A stretch of 34,199 bases of DNA, taken from assembly GCA_035373905.1 (NCBI GenBank), contig DAOSOK010000048.1, forward strand, positions 1 through 34,199, given 5' to 3'. The stretch is from Candidatus Ozemobacteraceae bacterium. GTDB lineage: Bacteria; Muiribacteriota; Ozemobacteria; Ozemobacterales; Ozemobacteraceae. Shown here piece by piece: positions 1-8,202 of the stretch; positions within the stretch are counted from its first letter, which is position 1; each line of letters begins with the position of its first letter. The notes under the pieces are model-generated. The model was not told the origin of the DNA. It worked only from the letters and a program-made list of their open reading frames with translations, and made no database searches. A program made the translations under genes and the position numbers.

Positions 1-2
1 AC

Positions 3-1280
3 GAACCGCCCTGCTCGAAAGGCTGCCCGGCCGGAACCGACCCGGGAACCTTCATCCGGAAATTCCGCCTTCGCAACGTGACCGGAGCGATCCGCACCAT
101 CAAGGAGAACAACATCCTCGGAGGCGTCTGCGGTGTGCTGTGCCCGGCCGCCCGGATGTGCGAAAAAGCGTGCAGCGCCTGCGGCATCGACCGGCCCGTC
201 CGTATCGGAAAAATCCAGCGGTTCCTCGTCGAGCACGCGCGCGAGATCGGGTTCAATCCGTTCGATAATCCTCGATATATGAAGCCGCTTCCCCGGCGGG
301 AAAAGGTCGCCGTGATCGGTGCGGGGCCATCCGGCCTCAGTTGCGCCGCCGAGCTCGCGAAGAACGGGGTCGGCGTCACCGTCTTCGAGGAGCGTGATGA
401 GCCGGGCGGCGTGCTGCGGTACGGCGTTCCCTCCTTCCGGTTCGACGAACGCTTCCTTGGCCATGAGATCGACGACCTGAAAAGTCTCGGCGTCGAGTTC
501 CGCTGTTCGACGCCTCTCCGGGGACGCGGCGAGGTCGAGGCCCTGCTGAAGAAAGAATACCAGGCGGTGTTCATCGGAACCGGCCTGTGGGAGCCGATGC
601 GCCTCTTCGATGATTCCGGCCGGGGCGAGGGGGTCTTCTCCTCCATCCGCTTCCTCGAAGCGTTTCGTTCCGGGAATACCGGTGAGCCGGCGAACGCCTG
701 CTCGGGAAAAGCGGTCGCTATCGTCGGCGGCGGCTCGGTGGCGATCGACTGCGCCCGGGTCGCCCGAAAACTCGGCGCGCGCGATGTCTACCTGGTGTAT
801 CGCCGCTCCTACGAGCAGATGCCCGCCGAAGAGGACGAGCGTCGCGAGGCGCTCGCCGAGGGGATTCATTTTCTCCTGCTGAATCAGCCGGTCGGCATCG
901 TTCGCGGCGACGGCAAGCGCCTTTCCGGGCTTCGGCTGGTCCGGACGCAGCTCGGCGGCGAAGGCGCGTCGGGCCGCCGAAAACCGGTCGAGATCCCCGG
1001 TACCGAGTGGATTCTCGACGTGCAGACGGTGGTCGAGGCCATCGGGAACCAGGCCCCCGCCGGATCGCCCGACCTGTATCCGGGCGTGACCGTGACCGGG
1101 GCGCGCCTCATCGTCGCGGATGCCGGGACCGGCCGGACCTCGCTGCCGGGCGTGTTCGCGGGCGGCGATATCGTCCGTGGCCCCGCCACCGTCGTCGAGG
1201 CCGTCGCCGACGGCAAGGCGGCGGCGCGGGCCGTCATGGCTCATTTCGAACTGCAGACGCCGAACGGAGGAGAAAAATAG
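3..1280 (+). CDS. preT: NAD-dependent dihydropyrimidine dehydrogenase subunit PreT, 5'-truncated by window edge
   Basis: This is the flavin/NAD(H)-binding subunit that passes electrons from NADH to PreA for reduction of uracil and thymine to 5,6-dihydropyrimidines in the cytosol. The frame is open from the left edge, so the true start lies outside the window. The visible N-terminus holds the cysteine-rich Fe-S region: CSKGC at nt 12-26, then GVCGVLCP and RMCEKAC. A Rossmann FAD motif (VIGAGPSGLS, about nt 315) and a second dinucleotide motif (AIVGGGSVAID, about nt 718) follow, then the closing AGGDIVRG motif typical of glutamate-synthase-small-subunit-like oxidoreductases. By memory the whole resembles E. 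coli PreT (about 412 aa), so only a short N-terminal piece should be missing. It ends 1 nt before preA, which implies one operon. It could be a GltD paralogue, but the preA neighbour makes PreT much more likely. Confidence 0.93.
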   Translation, partial: EPPCSKGCPAGTDPGTFIRKFRLRNVTGAIRTIKENNILGGVCGVLCPAARMCEKACSACGIDRPVRIGKIQRFLVEHAREIGFNPFDNPRYMKPLPRREKVAVIGAGPSGLSCAAELAKNGVGVTVFEERDEPGGVLRYGVPSFRFDERFLGHEIDDLKSLGVEFRCSTPLRGRGEVEALLKKEYQAVFIGTGLWEPMRLFDDSGRGEGVFSSIRFLEAFRSGNTGEPANACSGKAVAIVGGGSVAIDCARVARKLGARDVYLVYRRSYEQMPAEEDERREALAEGIHFLLLNQPVGIVRGDGKRLSGLRLVRTQLGGEGASGRRKPVEIPGTEWILDVQTVVEAIGNQAPAGSPDLYPGVTVTGARLIVADAGTGRTSLPGVFAGGDIVRGPATVVEAVADGKAAARAVMAHFELQTPNGGEK

Positions 1281-1281
1281 T

Positions 1282-2529
1282 ATGCCGAATAAAATCATCG
1301 ATCTGTCCGTCGATTTCTGCGGCGTCCGGTTCCTGAACCCGTTCATGCTGTCGTCGTCGCCGGTCTCGAACAGCGCCGAGATGATCGCCCGCGCCTTCGA
1401 GGCGGGATGGGGCGGCGTCGCCTACAAGACTCTCGTCAGCGACCGCATTCCCATCTACCACCCTTCGCCGCGCATGCACGGGTATCATTACGGCGAGAAG
1501 CGGCTGATCGGCCTACAGAACGTCGAACAGACCACCGACCGCGGCCTTCAGCCGAACCTGCGCGACATCGCCTGGCTCAAGAAGCGATACCCGAAACACA
1601 TCGTGATGGCCAGCATCATGGGCTTCTCGAACCAGGAGTGGGCCGACCTGGCGAAGGCCTCCGCCGACGCGGGCGCCGACATGCTCGAACTGAATTTCAG
1701 CTGCCCGCACATGACGGTCGAGGGCTCCGGGGCCAAGGTCGGCCAGGCGTTCGACCTCGTCCAAAAGTTCACCGAGACCGTGCGGGGCGTCACGAAGCTG
1801 CCGCTGGTGGCCAAGATGACGCCCAACATCGCCGACATGAACGAGCCGGCGATGGCGGCCAAGCGCGGCGGCGCCGACGGCATCTCGGCGATCAACACCG
1901 TGGCCGGCATCTCGGAAGTGGGCCTCGACGATTACGTTCCCCGGCCCAACGTCTTCGGCAAGGGCGCCATGAGCGGGTATTCCGGCCCGGCCATCAAGCC
2001 GATCGGCCTGAAGTTCATCGCCCAGATGGCGAAAAATCCCGAACTGGCCCTGCCGCTCTCGGGAATGGGCGGCATCGAGACCTGGGTCGACGCGCTGGAA
2101 TACCTGCTCGTCGGCGCGACGACCGTCCAGGTGACGACCGGCATCATCCATTACGGCTACCGCATCGTCGAGGACATGATCGAGGGCCTGTCCGACTACA
2201 TGGCCCGGCGCGGCATCGCCCGCGTGGCCGACCTGGTCGGAAAGGCCGCCGGCAACGTCCACGAGACCGGCGAGTTCGACGTCATGCGCCAGGGAATCGC
2301 AACCTACGACCTCGACCGCTGCGTCGGCTGCGGCCAGTGCTACATCGTCTGCCGCGACGCTGGCGGCAGCGCCCTCTCCTGGGACGCCGAAAAGCGCCGC
2401 CCGAACCTCGACGACGACGCCTGCCTGAGCTGCATGGTCTGCAGCTTCGTCTGCCCCGTCACCGGCCTGATCTCTTTCCGCGAAATGCCAAACTCCTGGA
2501 AGCGCAAACCCACCGTCACCCTGGGCTGA
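1282..2529 (+). CDS. preA: NAD-dependent dihydropyrimidine dehydrogenase subunit PreA
   Basis: This is the catalytic FMN and Fe-S subunit of dihydropyrimidine dehydrogenase, 415 aa, close to the usual bacterial length. The N-terminal 330 residues form a dihydroorotate-dehydrogenase-like FMN barrel, with SSSPVSNSAEM near the start, NFSCPHM, the AKMTPNI strand and GGIETW toward the end. The C-terminus carries two [4Fe-4S] clusters: C347/C350/C353/C357 and C381/C384/C387/C391. The start ATG at 1282 has a GGAGGAG ribosome site at 1266-1272. It directly follows preT, so the two subunits are co-transcribed. The loop carrying the catalytic cysteine in mammalian DPD reads GAKVGQ here, with Val at the aligned position. 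I recall Val in E. coli PreA too, so this looks normal for the bacterial family. The pathway is reductive pyrimidine catabolism or balance; no downstream dihydropyrimidinase is seen in the window. Confidence 0.95.
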   Translation: MPNKIIDLSVDFCGVRFLNPFMLSSSPVSNSAEMIARAFEAGWGGVAYKTLVSDRIPIYHPSPRMHGYHYGEKRLIGLQNVEQTTDRGLQPNLRDIAWLKKRYPKHIVMASIMGFSNQEWADLAKASADAGADMLELNFSCPHMTVEGSGAKVGQAFDLVQKFTETVRGVTKLPLVAKMTPNIADMNEPAMAAKRGGADGISAINTVAGISEVGLDDYVPRPNVFGKGAMSGYSGPAIKPIGLKFIAQMAKNPELALPLSGMGGIETWVDALEYLLVGATTVQVTTGIIHYGYRIVEDMIEGLSDYMARRGIARVADLVGKAAGNVHETGEFDVMRQGIATYDLDRCVGCGQCYIVCRDAGGSALSWDAEKRRPNLDDDACLSCMVCSFVCPVTGLISFREMPNSWKRKPTVTLG

Positions 2530-2624
2530 ACCCTTCAGCGAAGTAAAGTGAGCACGAGGAGATTTTCGCGGGCCGCCGTTCTAAAACAGATTCCGGGGAG
2601 GAGATTTGAATCGGTTCTTTTCCC

Positions 2625-2654
2625 TGGACATGATTCTTGCGTACACCTTATACT
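2625..2654 (+). promoter_or_regulatory. Predicted sigma70-type promoter for the glycosyltransferase/radical SAM cluster
   Basis: TGGACA (2625-2630) and TATACT (2649-2654) each match the consensus at five of six positions and are separated by 18 bp. They lie in the 208-bp gap after preA and would give a leader of about 75 nt before the glycosyltransferase ATG at 2738. This is prediction only. No operator or riboswitch fold was recognised in the leader, and there is no clear Shine-Dalgarno before 2738. Confidence 0.5.
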
Positions 2655-2737
2655 CGCGCCGGAGGAGACGGTAAGATCAGGAACGAGTGTTAGAATGAGC
2701 AACGGGAAAGTGCCTTCCCGGGCAGAAACAGACAGCT

Positions 2738-3910
2738 ATGTGGCTTCTTGAATTCAGCTTTTATCTCGTCACCGGCATCATCGTCTGGATGATGTTCGGG
2801 TATTTCATCCTCCTCAGGGTAATGGGAATCCTCAAGGGGTTCACCCCCCCCGCGATCCCCGAAAATCTCCCTCACATCACGGTCATCGTCCCCTGCTACA
2901 ACGAGGAGGGAGGCATTGCCGAAAAGCTCGCGAACATCCGTGAGCTTGCCTACCCACCAGAAAAACTCGAAGTTCTCTTCGTGGACGGCGGATCGAAGGA
3001 CCGGACGGTGGCTCTGCTGGAAGAGGCGATCTCGCCGTCGGAACCGTTCACGGTTCTCCGGTCTCCACGCGGCGGGAAGATCAACCAGTTGAATTTCGCC
3101 CTCTCCCAGGCAAAAGGTGAGATCATCTTCAACACCGATGCCGACGCCATGATGGAAAAGGACTGTCTGCGCTGGTGCATCGCCGAGTTTGCACGGGGGC
3201 CGGACGTGCTCGTCGTCGGCGCCTACTGCTCACCGCACCCCCAAGCCCTCGAAATGGAAAAATACCACTGGATATCCCAGAACAAGGGCCGATTCCTGGA
3301 AAGCGACGCATGCTGTTCCTCCATCGTGGTCGCCCCCTGCTACGCGTTCAGGAGGTCCCTGGTCACGTCGTTCCCGGATGATGTAATAGCTGATGATATT
3401 TATGTCGCCTATATGGGGCATGCGTCCGGCGGCCGCACGATCTTTTCCCATCATGCGCGGGTCCAGGAAATACGGGTGCCGACGGATCAGGGAATGTTCA
3501 TTGCCCACAAGTTCCGCAAGAGCAATGCATTCCTGCGGGAGTCTCTGCGGTTCCTTCACCGCCTTCCCGACATGGGGATGTTCTGCAAGACCATGTTCAT
3601 CACCAGGATCGGGCAGCAGCTCTTCCTGCCGGCCCTCCTGATCTGGTGGTTCCTGATCGCCGGCGCGCTCCTCTCCCTCAGCAGCTTCGTTCCGCTGATC
3701 CTTGGCGTCACGTGCATACTCCTGACATTTGTGATCACGAGCTTCGTCTTCTCCACCGTGCCGCTTCCCGAAGAGGCCGCAAAGTCGTCGATTACGACGA
3801 TGGTGAAAGGATATATCATATCTCTCTCGATTCTCCTGGCCATGGCCGTCAGTTACCCGTTCTATCGCCAGACCAGCAGCTATGCCCGGATTGGAGACGC
3901 AGTGAAATGA
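2738..3910 (+). CDS. Membrane-anchored family 2 glycosyltransferase
   Basis: 390 aa. An N-terminal transmembrane helix (about residues 5-30) precedes a GT-A catalytic domain starting at HITVIVPCYNEE (about 46-57). The nucleotide-sugar motifs are VDGGSKDRT (D83 region) and the metal-binding DAD at 134-136 in NTDADAMM. Three to four hydrophobic segments end the protein (about residues 290-375). The fold resembles processive or polyprenyl/lipid glycosyltransferases, but the usual QxxRW acceptor motif is not obvious: the equivalent stretch reads HKFRKSNAFLR. It probably transfers a sugar to a lipid or lipid-linked acceptor on the inner face of the membrane. It is the first gene of a six-gene same-strand cluster and sits behind a good promoter; the next gene starts 46 nt downstream. 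Donor and acceptor cannot be told from sequence. Confidence 0.88.
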   Translation: MWLLEFSFYLVTGIIVWMMFGYFILLRVMGILKGFTPPAIPENLPHITVIVPCYNEEGGIAEKLANIRELAYPPEKLEVLFVDGGSKDRTVALLEEAISPSEPFTVLRSPRGGKINQLNFALSQAKGEIIFNTDADAMMEKDCLRWCIAEFARGPDVLVVGAYCSPHPQALEMEKYHWISQNKGRFLESDACCSSIVVAPCYAFRRSLVTSFPDDVIADDIYVAYMGHASGGRTIFSHHARVQEIRVPTDQGMFIAHKFRKSNAFLRESLRFLHRLPDMGMFCKTMFITRIGQQLFLPALLIWWFLIAGALLSLSSFVPLILGVTCILLTFVITSFVFSTVPLPEEAAKSSITTMVKGYIISLSILLAMAVSYPFYRQTSSYARIGDAVK

Positions 3911-3956
3911 AGGGACGCGCATCGGCTGGCCGGCGCACGGACGGAAAGGCTCGAGT

Positions 3957-5021
3957 ATGAACACCTGGGTGAAGACGTTTCTTCAGAACGTGCGGTACGC
4001 GTTCCGGCCGGACAAACCGTTGCTGTTCGTCCGGCTCGCGCATGCCGTGTTCCGCTCGTATGTGCTCCGGTCGCCGCCCCTGCGGTATGTCGATTTTTCC
4101 ATCGGGTTCGAGTGCAACATGGCGTGTGAACATTGTTTTGCGACGGCCCTGCAGTCGCGCGTTCCGCGCCGACGGATGGCGCCGGCGGATTATCGCCGCG
4201 TCGCGAAACAGAGCATGGCGCTGGGAGCCGTGAACTTCTCCTTCCAGGGCGGCGAGCCGCTGATGATGCCGCAGCTCCCGGGGATCATCAAGGCGGTGAA
4301 CCCCTGGATGAACGTCATCTCCGTGACGACGAACGGAATGCTCATCACGCCCGAAAAACTGCGCGAGCTACGGACGTGCGGGGTCGACATCCTCACAGTC
4401 AGCCTGGACAGCGGGATTCCCGAGGAACATGACCGATTCCGGAACAAGCCGGGGGCGTTCTCCGCCGTTGTCAACGGCGTCAAGCTCGCCCTCGGGATGG
4501 GATTCCGGGTGACGTTGGGGACGGTGGTTACCCATGGTTCCGTCCATTCGCAGGGGTTGAAGCGGTTGATCGAGCTCGCCCAGGACCTGAAGGTGCTGCT
4601 GTATTTCATTTTCCCGGTTCCGGCCGGTCGTTGGGCCGGGGTGACGGACATGCTTCTGACCGACGAGGATGTGGCCTACATCGAGTCACTCACCCGGTCT
4701 TCCTCACTTCTGCGGACGGATTTCCAGGCGAACTTCGGCCCTCGCGGCTGCGGGGCGGCGAAGGAAATATTGTATATCACAACGTATGGCGACGTGTTGA
4801 CCTGCCCGTTCATCCACATCACCGCTGGAAACGTCTTCGACGAGTCCGTCGCCGACATCCGGAACCGGGCGATCGCAAACCCGTATTTTTCGACGTATCA
4901 TCCGCGTTGCCTCGCATCGACGGATGACCGGTTCCGCGAGGACGTCCTGAAGAAGACCTGCGGTGCCGCCAGGCTTCCTCTTTCCTGGGACGTCGCCTTC
5001 GGTCCGGAGCGGCCGGTATGA
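3957..5021 (+). CDS. Radical SAM protein with SPASM/twitch-like C-terminal cysteines
   Basis: 354 aa. The radical SAM signature is CX3CX2C at C53/C57/C60 (FECNMACEHCF), followed by the SAM-binding GGEP at residues 98-101. The C-terminal third has further cysteines at C265, C283, C318 and C335, with GCGAAKE and the typical TYGDVLTCPF strand. This layout matches SPASM or twitch domains that hold auxiliary [4Fe-4S] clusters. Such enzymes modify peptides, sugars or cofactors by 5'-deoxyadenosyl radical chemistry. The stop overlaps the next start by 4 nt (ATGA at 5018), so translation of the SDR gene is coupled. It is not a close match to HpnH, the hopanoid radical SAM enzyme, as far as I can judge. 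No short precursor peptide gene is visible next to it, so a small-molecule, sugar or lipid substrate is as likely as a peptide. Confidence 0.87.
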   Translation: MNTWVKTFLQNVRYAFRPDKPLLFVRLAHAVFRSYVLRSPPLRYVDFSIGFECNMACEHCFATALQSRVPRRRMAPADYRRVAKQSMALGAVNFSFQGGEPLMMPQLPGIIKAVNPWMNVISVTTNGMLITPEKLRELRTCGVDILTVSLDSGIPEEHDRFRNKPGAFSAVVNGVKLALGMGFRVTLGTVVTHGSVHSQGLKRLIELAQDLKVLLYFIFPVPAGRWAGVTDMLLTDEDVAYIESLTRSSSLLRTDFQANFGPRGCGAAKEILYITTYGDVLTCPFIHITAGNVFDESVADIRNRAIANPYFSTYHPRCLASTDDRFREDVLKKTCGAARLPLSWDVAFGPERPV

Positions 5022-6001
5022 AACTCCTTCTCACCGGGGCGACTGGGTTCATCGGCGAGACGCTGGTCCCCTGCCTTCTTCGCGAAGGAATGAGTGTGAG
5101 CGCTCTCGTCCGAAGCCCTGACTGCCGTCTGCCGACCGGGGTGAATCGTATACATGGCGATATACTTGACCCGGATCTCGAGGCAAAGCTTCCGCCGGGG
5201 ATCGACGGCCTCGTCCATATGGCCGCTCTCATCACGTTCGATGCGTCTCGATTGAACGACCTGATGATGGTGAACGGCGAGGGGACCAGGCGCCTGCTGG
5301 CGGCTGCCGAACGCGTGGGAATCCGCCGGGTGACCGTCGTCAGCAGCGCCTGCACGCTCGGCATTTCGGAAGACCCGGCCAAGATTCTCGATGAATCGAG
5401 CGTTCCCGCCGCCGCTCTGGTGAATCGGAACCCCTACATGGCCAGCAAGCTCGAAGAGGAAAAGGCCGCCCTGGAATGTCAGAAACGGGGCAGGTGCGAG
5501 GTCGTCATCGTCAATCCCACGACTGTGTTCGGAGCGGGGGACCGGACGATGAACTCCGGAACGATGATCAGGAAAGTCCATGGATCCCGCATTGTTCCCC
5601 TGCCGCCGGGCGGAACCAACGTCGTGGACGTGCGGGACGCCTGCGCGGGCATTCTGTCGGCGCATCTGAACGGCACGCCGGGAAGGCGCTATGTGCTGGG
5701 CGGAGTGAATCTGACGTTCGCCGGGCTTGTCCGTGAGATTGCCGGCCAGTTCCCCGGCCGCCGCCTCCTCGTGCCGGTGCCGCGGTTCGCCCGATGGTTC
5801 GTGTCCGTCGGAGCCTCCGTGGCTGCCCGTTGTGCGGGTGGGCGGTTTCTGACGCCCCAGATTCTCGAGGATCTATTCCTCTACAAATATTATTCCCACG
5901 CCCTCGCGGAGCGGGATCTCGGATACCGGCCCAGGTTCGGCATCGGCGAAACGCTCCGTTCCGCGATCGAATACTATCGGCGCGAGGGGCTTCTCCCATG
6001 A
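5018..6001 (+). CDS. NAD(P)-dependent extended SDR epimerase/dehydratase
   Basis: 327 aa. The N-terminal Rossmann motif GATGFIG (residues 7-13) and the catalytic set S110 with Y140-MAS-K144 place it in the extended short-chain dehydrogenase family. It is near HpnA-like and dihydroflavonol-reductase-like members (VVSSACTLG, NPTTVFGAGD, VDVRDAC). These enzymes act on nucleotide sugars, sterol-like ketols or polyprenyl-linked substrates using NAD(P)(H). Start and stop both overlap neighbours by 4 nt (ATGA at 5018 and 5998), so it is translationally coupled to the radical SAM and methyltransferase genes. In this cluster it probably makes or tailors the sugar or aglycone; the exact substrate is unknown. 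Confidence 0.88.
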   Translation: MKLLLTGATGFIGETLVPCLLREGMSVSALVRSPDCRLPTGVNRIHGDILDPDLEAKLPPGIDGLVHMAALITFDASRLNDLMMVNGEGTRRLLAAAERVGIRRVTVVSSACTLGISEDPAKILDESSVPAAALVNRNPYMASKLEEEKAALECQKRGRCEVVIVNPTTVFGAGDRTMNSGTMIRKVHGSRIVPLPPGGTNVVDVRDACAGILSAHLNGTPGRRYVLGGVNLTFAGLVREIAGQFPGRRLLVPVPRFARWFVSVGASVAARCAGGRFLTPQILEDLFLYKYYSHALAERDLGYRPRFGIGETLRSAIEYYRREGLLP

Positions 6002-6753
6002 AAAATGTGCGCTCCGAAGACGTTCGCAACGCGAACCGCCGGTTTTACGACCTTCTGGCCGACCGGTACGAGGCTGTCGACGGCAGACGCTCGGAGGACC
6101 TCTCGGACTACGTGCGTTCGATCCTGCGACACCTGCGACGGGACGCGCCCGACGGGCCGCTGCTCGATCTGGGTGCCGGAAGCGGTTTCATCTCGAAATG
6201 CGCCGCCGGTATTTTCCAGACGCGCATCGGAACGGATATTTCGCCGGGAATTCTCGCGACGTACCGGGACCGGTTCGATATGGCCGTCGCTTCGAGCGTC
6301 GATCAGGCTTCGTTTGCCCCCGACAGCTTCGCGGCCGTTGCCGCGTTTGCCGTTCTGCACCATCTCTACGATGTGACGGCCGTGGCCCGTGAGGCATTTC
6401 GCATCCTCAAGCCGGGCGGCATGTTCTATGCCGACCACGATATGAGCGCCGCCTTCTTCCGGATGTGGAAGCCGCTGCTGCTGTTCTACCGGCTCCTGCG
6501 GTTTTCCCCGGGCAAATACCGCCGGTCTGACTCCCGGCTGACCTACGCCCTCTACCGCCTGTCGGAATGGGGGGAGCGGGGCATCGATGACGACGTGCTG
6601 AACGCCGCATTTGCCCGTGAAGGCTTTACCGTCACCATGACGTATCATTGGTACGGTCTGAATTCGATCACCGACAGGCTGTTCGGAAAGACCGTCCATA
6701 CCAGACGCTATGCCCCGTTGATCCGCCTGATCGCAAGGAAACCGGAATCCTGA
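5998..6753 (+). CDS. Class I SAM-dependent methyltransferase
   Basis: 251 aa. The SAM-binding motif I is LLDLGAGSG at residues 55-63. Later motifs include the acidic TDIS segment, the AAFAVLHHL motif and FRILKPGGMFYADHD, typical of the UbiE/Methyltransf_11 group. I start it at the ATG at 5998, which overlaps the SDR stop by 4 nt; a longer open frame upstream is just the GC-rich shadow of the SDR gene. The substrate is not predictable. Its place between an SDR and a cobalamin-type radical SAM enzyme suggests O- or N-methylation of the same small molecule or sugar. Confidence 0.87.
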   Translation: MKNVRSEDVRNANRRFYDLLADRYEAVDGRRSEDLSDYVRSILRHLRRDAPDGPLLDLGAGSGFISKCAAGIFQTRIGTDISPGILATYRDRFDMAVASSVDQASFAPDSFAAVAAFAVLHHLYDVTAVAREAFRILKPGGMFYADHDMSAAFFRMWKPLLLFYRLLRFSPGKYRRSDSRLTYALYRLSEWGERGIDDDVLNAAFAREGFTVTMTYHWYGLNSITDRLFGKTVHTRRYAPLIRLIARKPES

Positions 6754-6797
6754 ATGAACGCCTGGACGAACATCCATGCAGAACGGAGACGCCGCTC

Positions 6798-8192
6798 ATG
6801 GCTCGCATAATCCTTCTCAGCCCGCCGTTTGTATCCGAATACATGCGCAACGCACGCTGCGATTTCGTTTCGCTGTCGGCGACCCAGTGGTACCCGATCC
6901 TGCTGGGCTATGCCGGAGCATGGCTGGAGAAGCTCGGACACACGGTCCGGCTGATCGATGCTCCCGCCCACGATCTCACCCACGAGGCGACGGCGGATAT
7001 CGTCAAAGACTTCCGGCCGGACCTGATCGCGGTCTATTCCGGAAGACTGAGCGAAGACAACGACGTGGCGTTCGCCGATTCCCTCCTGAAGAAGATCGGC
7101 TGTCGTGGCATCTTCGTCGGTCCCTATGCCTCAATCGATCCGAAGTCGACCCTCTGCAAGTCCGGGATGATCGAACATCTCGTCACCGGGCCGTTCGAAC
7201 TGCCCCTGGGGGCTTTTGCCAACGGTGACGATCCCGCGTCGATTCCCAACCTCGTCCGGAAAAACGGCGGGGAGGTCGTGGAGAATCCTCGCCGCGCGCC
7301 TCTCACCACGGCGGAGCTGGACGCGATCCCCTTCGTCTCTGACTTTCTGGGACGGAATGTCGACATGTACCGCTATCACACGCCCTCCGAACTGTTTCCA
7401 TACATGGACATGTTCACGGGCCGCGGATGTTCCTGGGGCCTCTGCACCTACTGTCTGTGGGTCCATACGCTGATTCCCGGGAAAAGCTACACGACGCGCA
7501 GTGTGGAAAACGTTGTGGAGGAGTTCGGGTTCATCGCGCGGAAGATGCCTGCCGTCAAATCGATCATGCTCCAGGACGACACGCTGACGGAGCCGCGGGC
7601 GCAGGAGCTGTGCGAAGGCTTCCTCAGGGCGGGGAACAGGCTGCCGTGGTCGTGCTATTCACGCGGCAATCTGTCGCTCGACGTGATGAAGCTGATGAAA
7701 AAGGCCGGCTGCCGGAACCTGCACGTCGGGTATGAATCGGCCGATCCGAAGGTGTTGCAGCGGATCAGGAAAGGGCTTACTCCCGAGCGGATGACCCGGT
7801 TCACCCGCGATGCCAAGAAGGCCGGGCTGATGATCCACGGGGATTTCGCGTTTGGCTTCCCCGGCGAGACCGTCGAGTCCGCCGAGAAGACGATCCGGTG
7901 GGCGTATTCGCTGAATCCCGATACGGCGCAGTTCCAGCTGATGATCCCCTTCCCGGGGACTTCGTACTATGAGGAGATGAAGAGAAACGGCTGGCTGAAC
8001 GAAAAGGGCGAGCCCGACATGCCGCAATTCTCAAACGCGGAGATCCGCGCGACGGCAAAGAAAGCCTACCGGACATTCTACATCAGCCTGCAGCATCTCA
8101 TGAAAGCTGTCAGGAAGCCGCGGGAGCATATCTTCAATCAACTGAAGACGATTTCGCGCGCCATCCCCGCGATGTTCTGGAAGCGCTGGTAA
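6798..8192 (+). CDS. B12-binding-domain radical SAM protein with CX4CX2C cluster motif
   Basis: 464 aa. The N-terminal 150 or so residues look like the Rossmann-type cobalamin-binding domain of class B radical SAM enzymes (ILLSPPF, YPILLGYAGAWLEKLGH, RPDLIAVYSG). The radical SAM core follows, with the Fe-S motif at C211/C216/C219 (GRGCSWGLCTYC), i.e. CX4CX2C rather than the usual CX3CX2C. Later there are QDDTLTE and HVGYESADPKVLQRIRKG, and the substrate-side FGFPGET motif is intact. I start it at ATG 6798, where the family similarity begins, with a weak GGAG at 6784-6787. Family members methylate unactivated carbons or phosphorus, or rearrange rings. It lies 44 nt after the methyltransferase and 10 nt before the membrane glycosyltransferase, so it shares their operon. 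Confidence 0.88.
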   Translation: MARIILLSPPFVSEYMRNARCDFVSLSATQWYPILLGYAGAWLEKLGHTVRLIDAPAHDLTHEATADIVKDFRPDLIAVYSGRLSEDNDVAFADSLLKKIGCRGIFVGPYASIDPKSTLCKSGMIEHLVTGPFELPLGAFANGDDPASIPNLVRKNGGEVVENPRRAPLTTAELDAIPFVSDFLGRNVDMYRYHTPSELFPYMDMFTGRGCSWGLCTYCLWVHTLIPGKSYTTRSVENVVEEFGFIARKMPAVKSIMLQDDTLTEPRAQELCEGFLRAGNRLPWSCYSRGNLSLDVMKLMKKAGCRNLHVGYESADPKVLQRIRKGLTPERMTRFTRDAKKAGLMIHGDFAFGFPGETVESAEKTIRWAYSLNPDTAQFQLMIPFPGTSYYEEMKRNGWLNEKGEPDMPQFSNAEIRATAKKAYRTFYISLQHLMKAVRKPREHIFNQLKTISRAIPAMFWKRW

Positions 8193-8202
8193 GCGCGGAA
8201 CC

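Noticed and set aside
1714..1755. Apparent loss of the mammalian DPD catalytic Cys in PreA
   Set aside because: The E. coli PreA sequence as I recall it also has MGSDVGQ with Val at this position, so this seems normal for bacterial PreA.
2530..2737. A 67-codon plus-strand frame (2548-2751) before the glycosyltransferase
   Set aside because: It has no ribosome site or domain, and it spans the predicted promoter and the start of the next gene.
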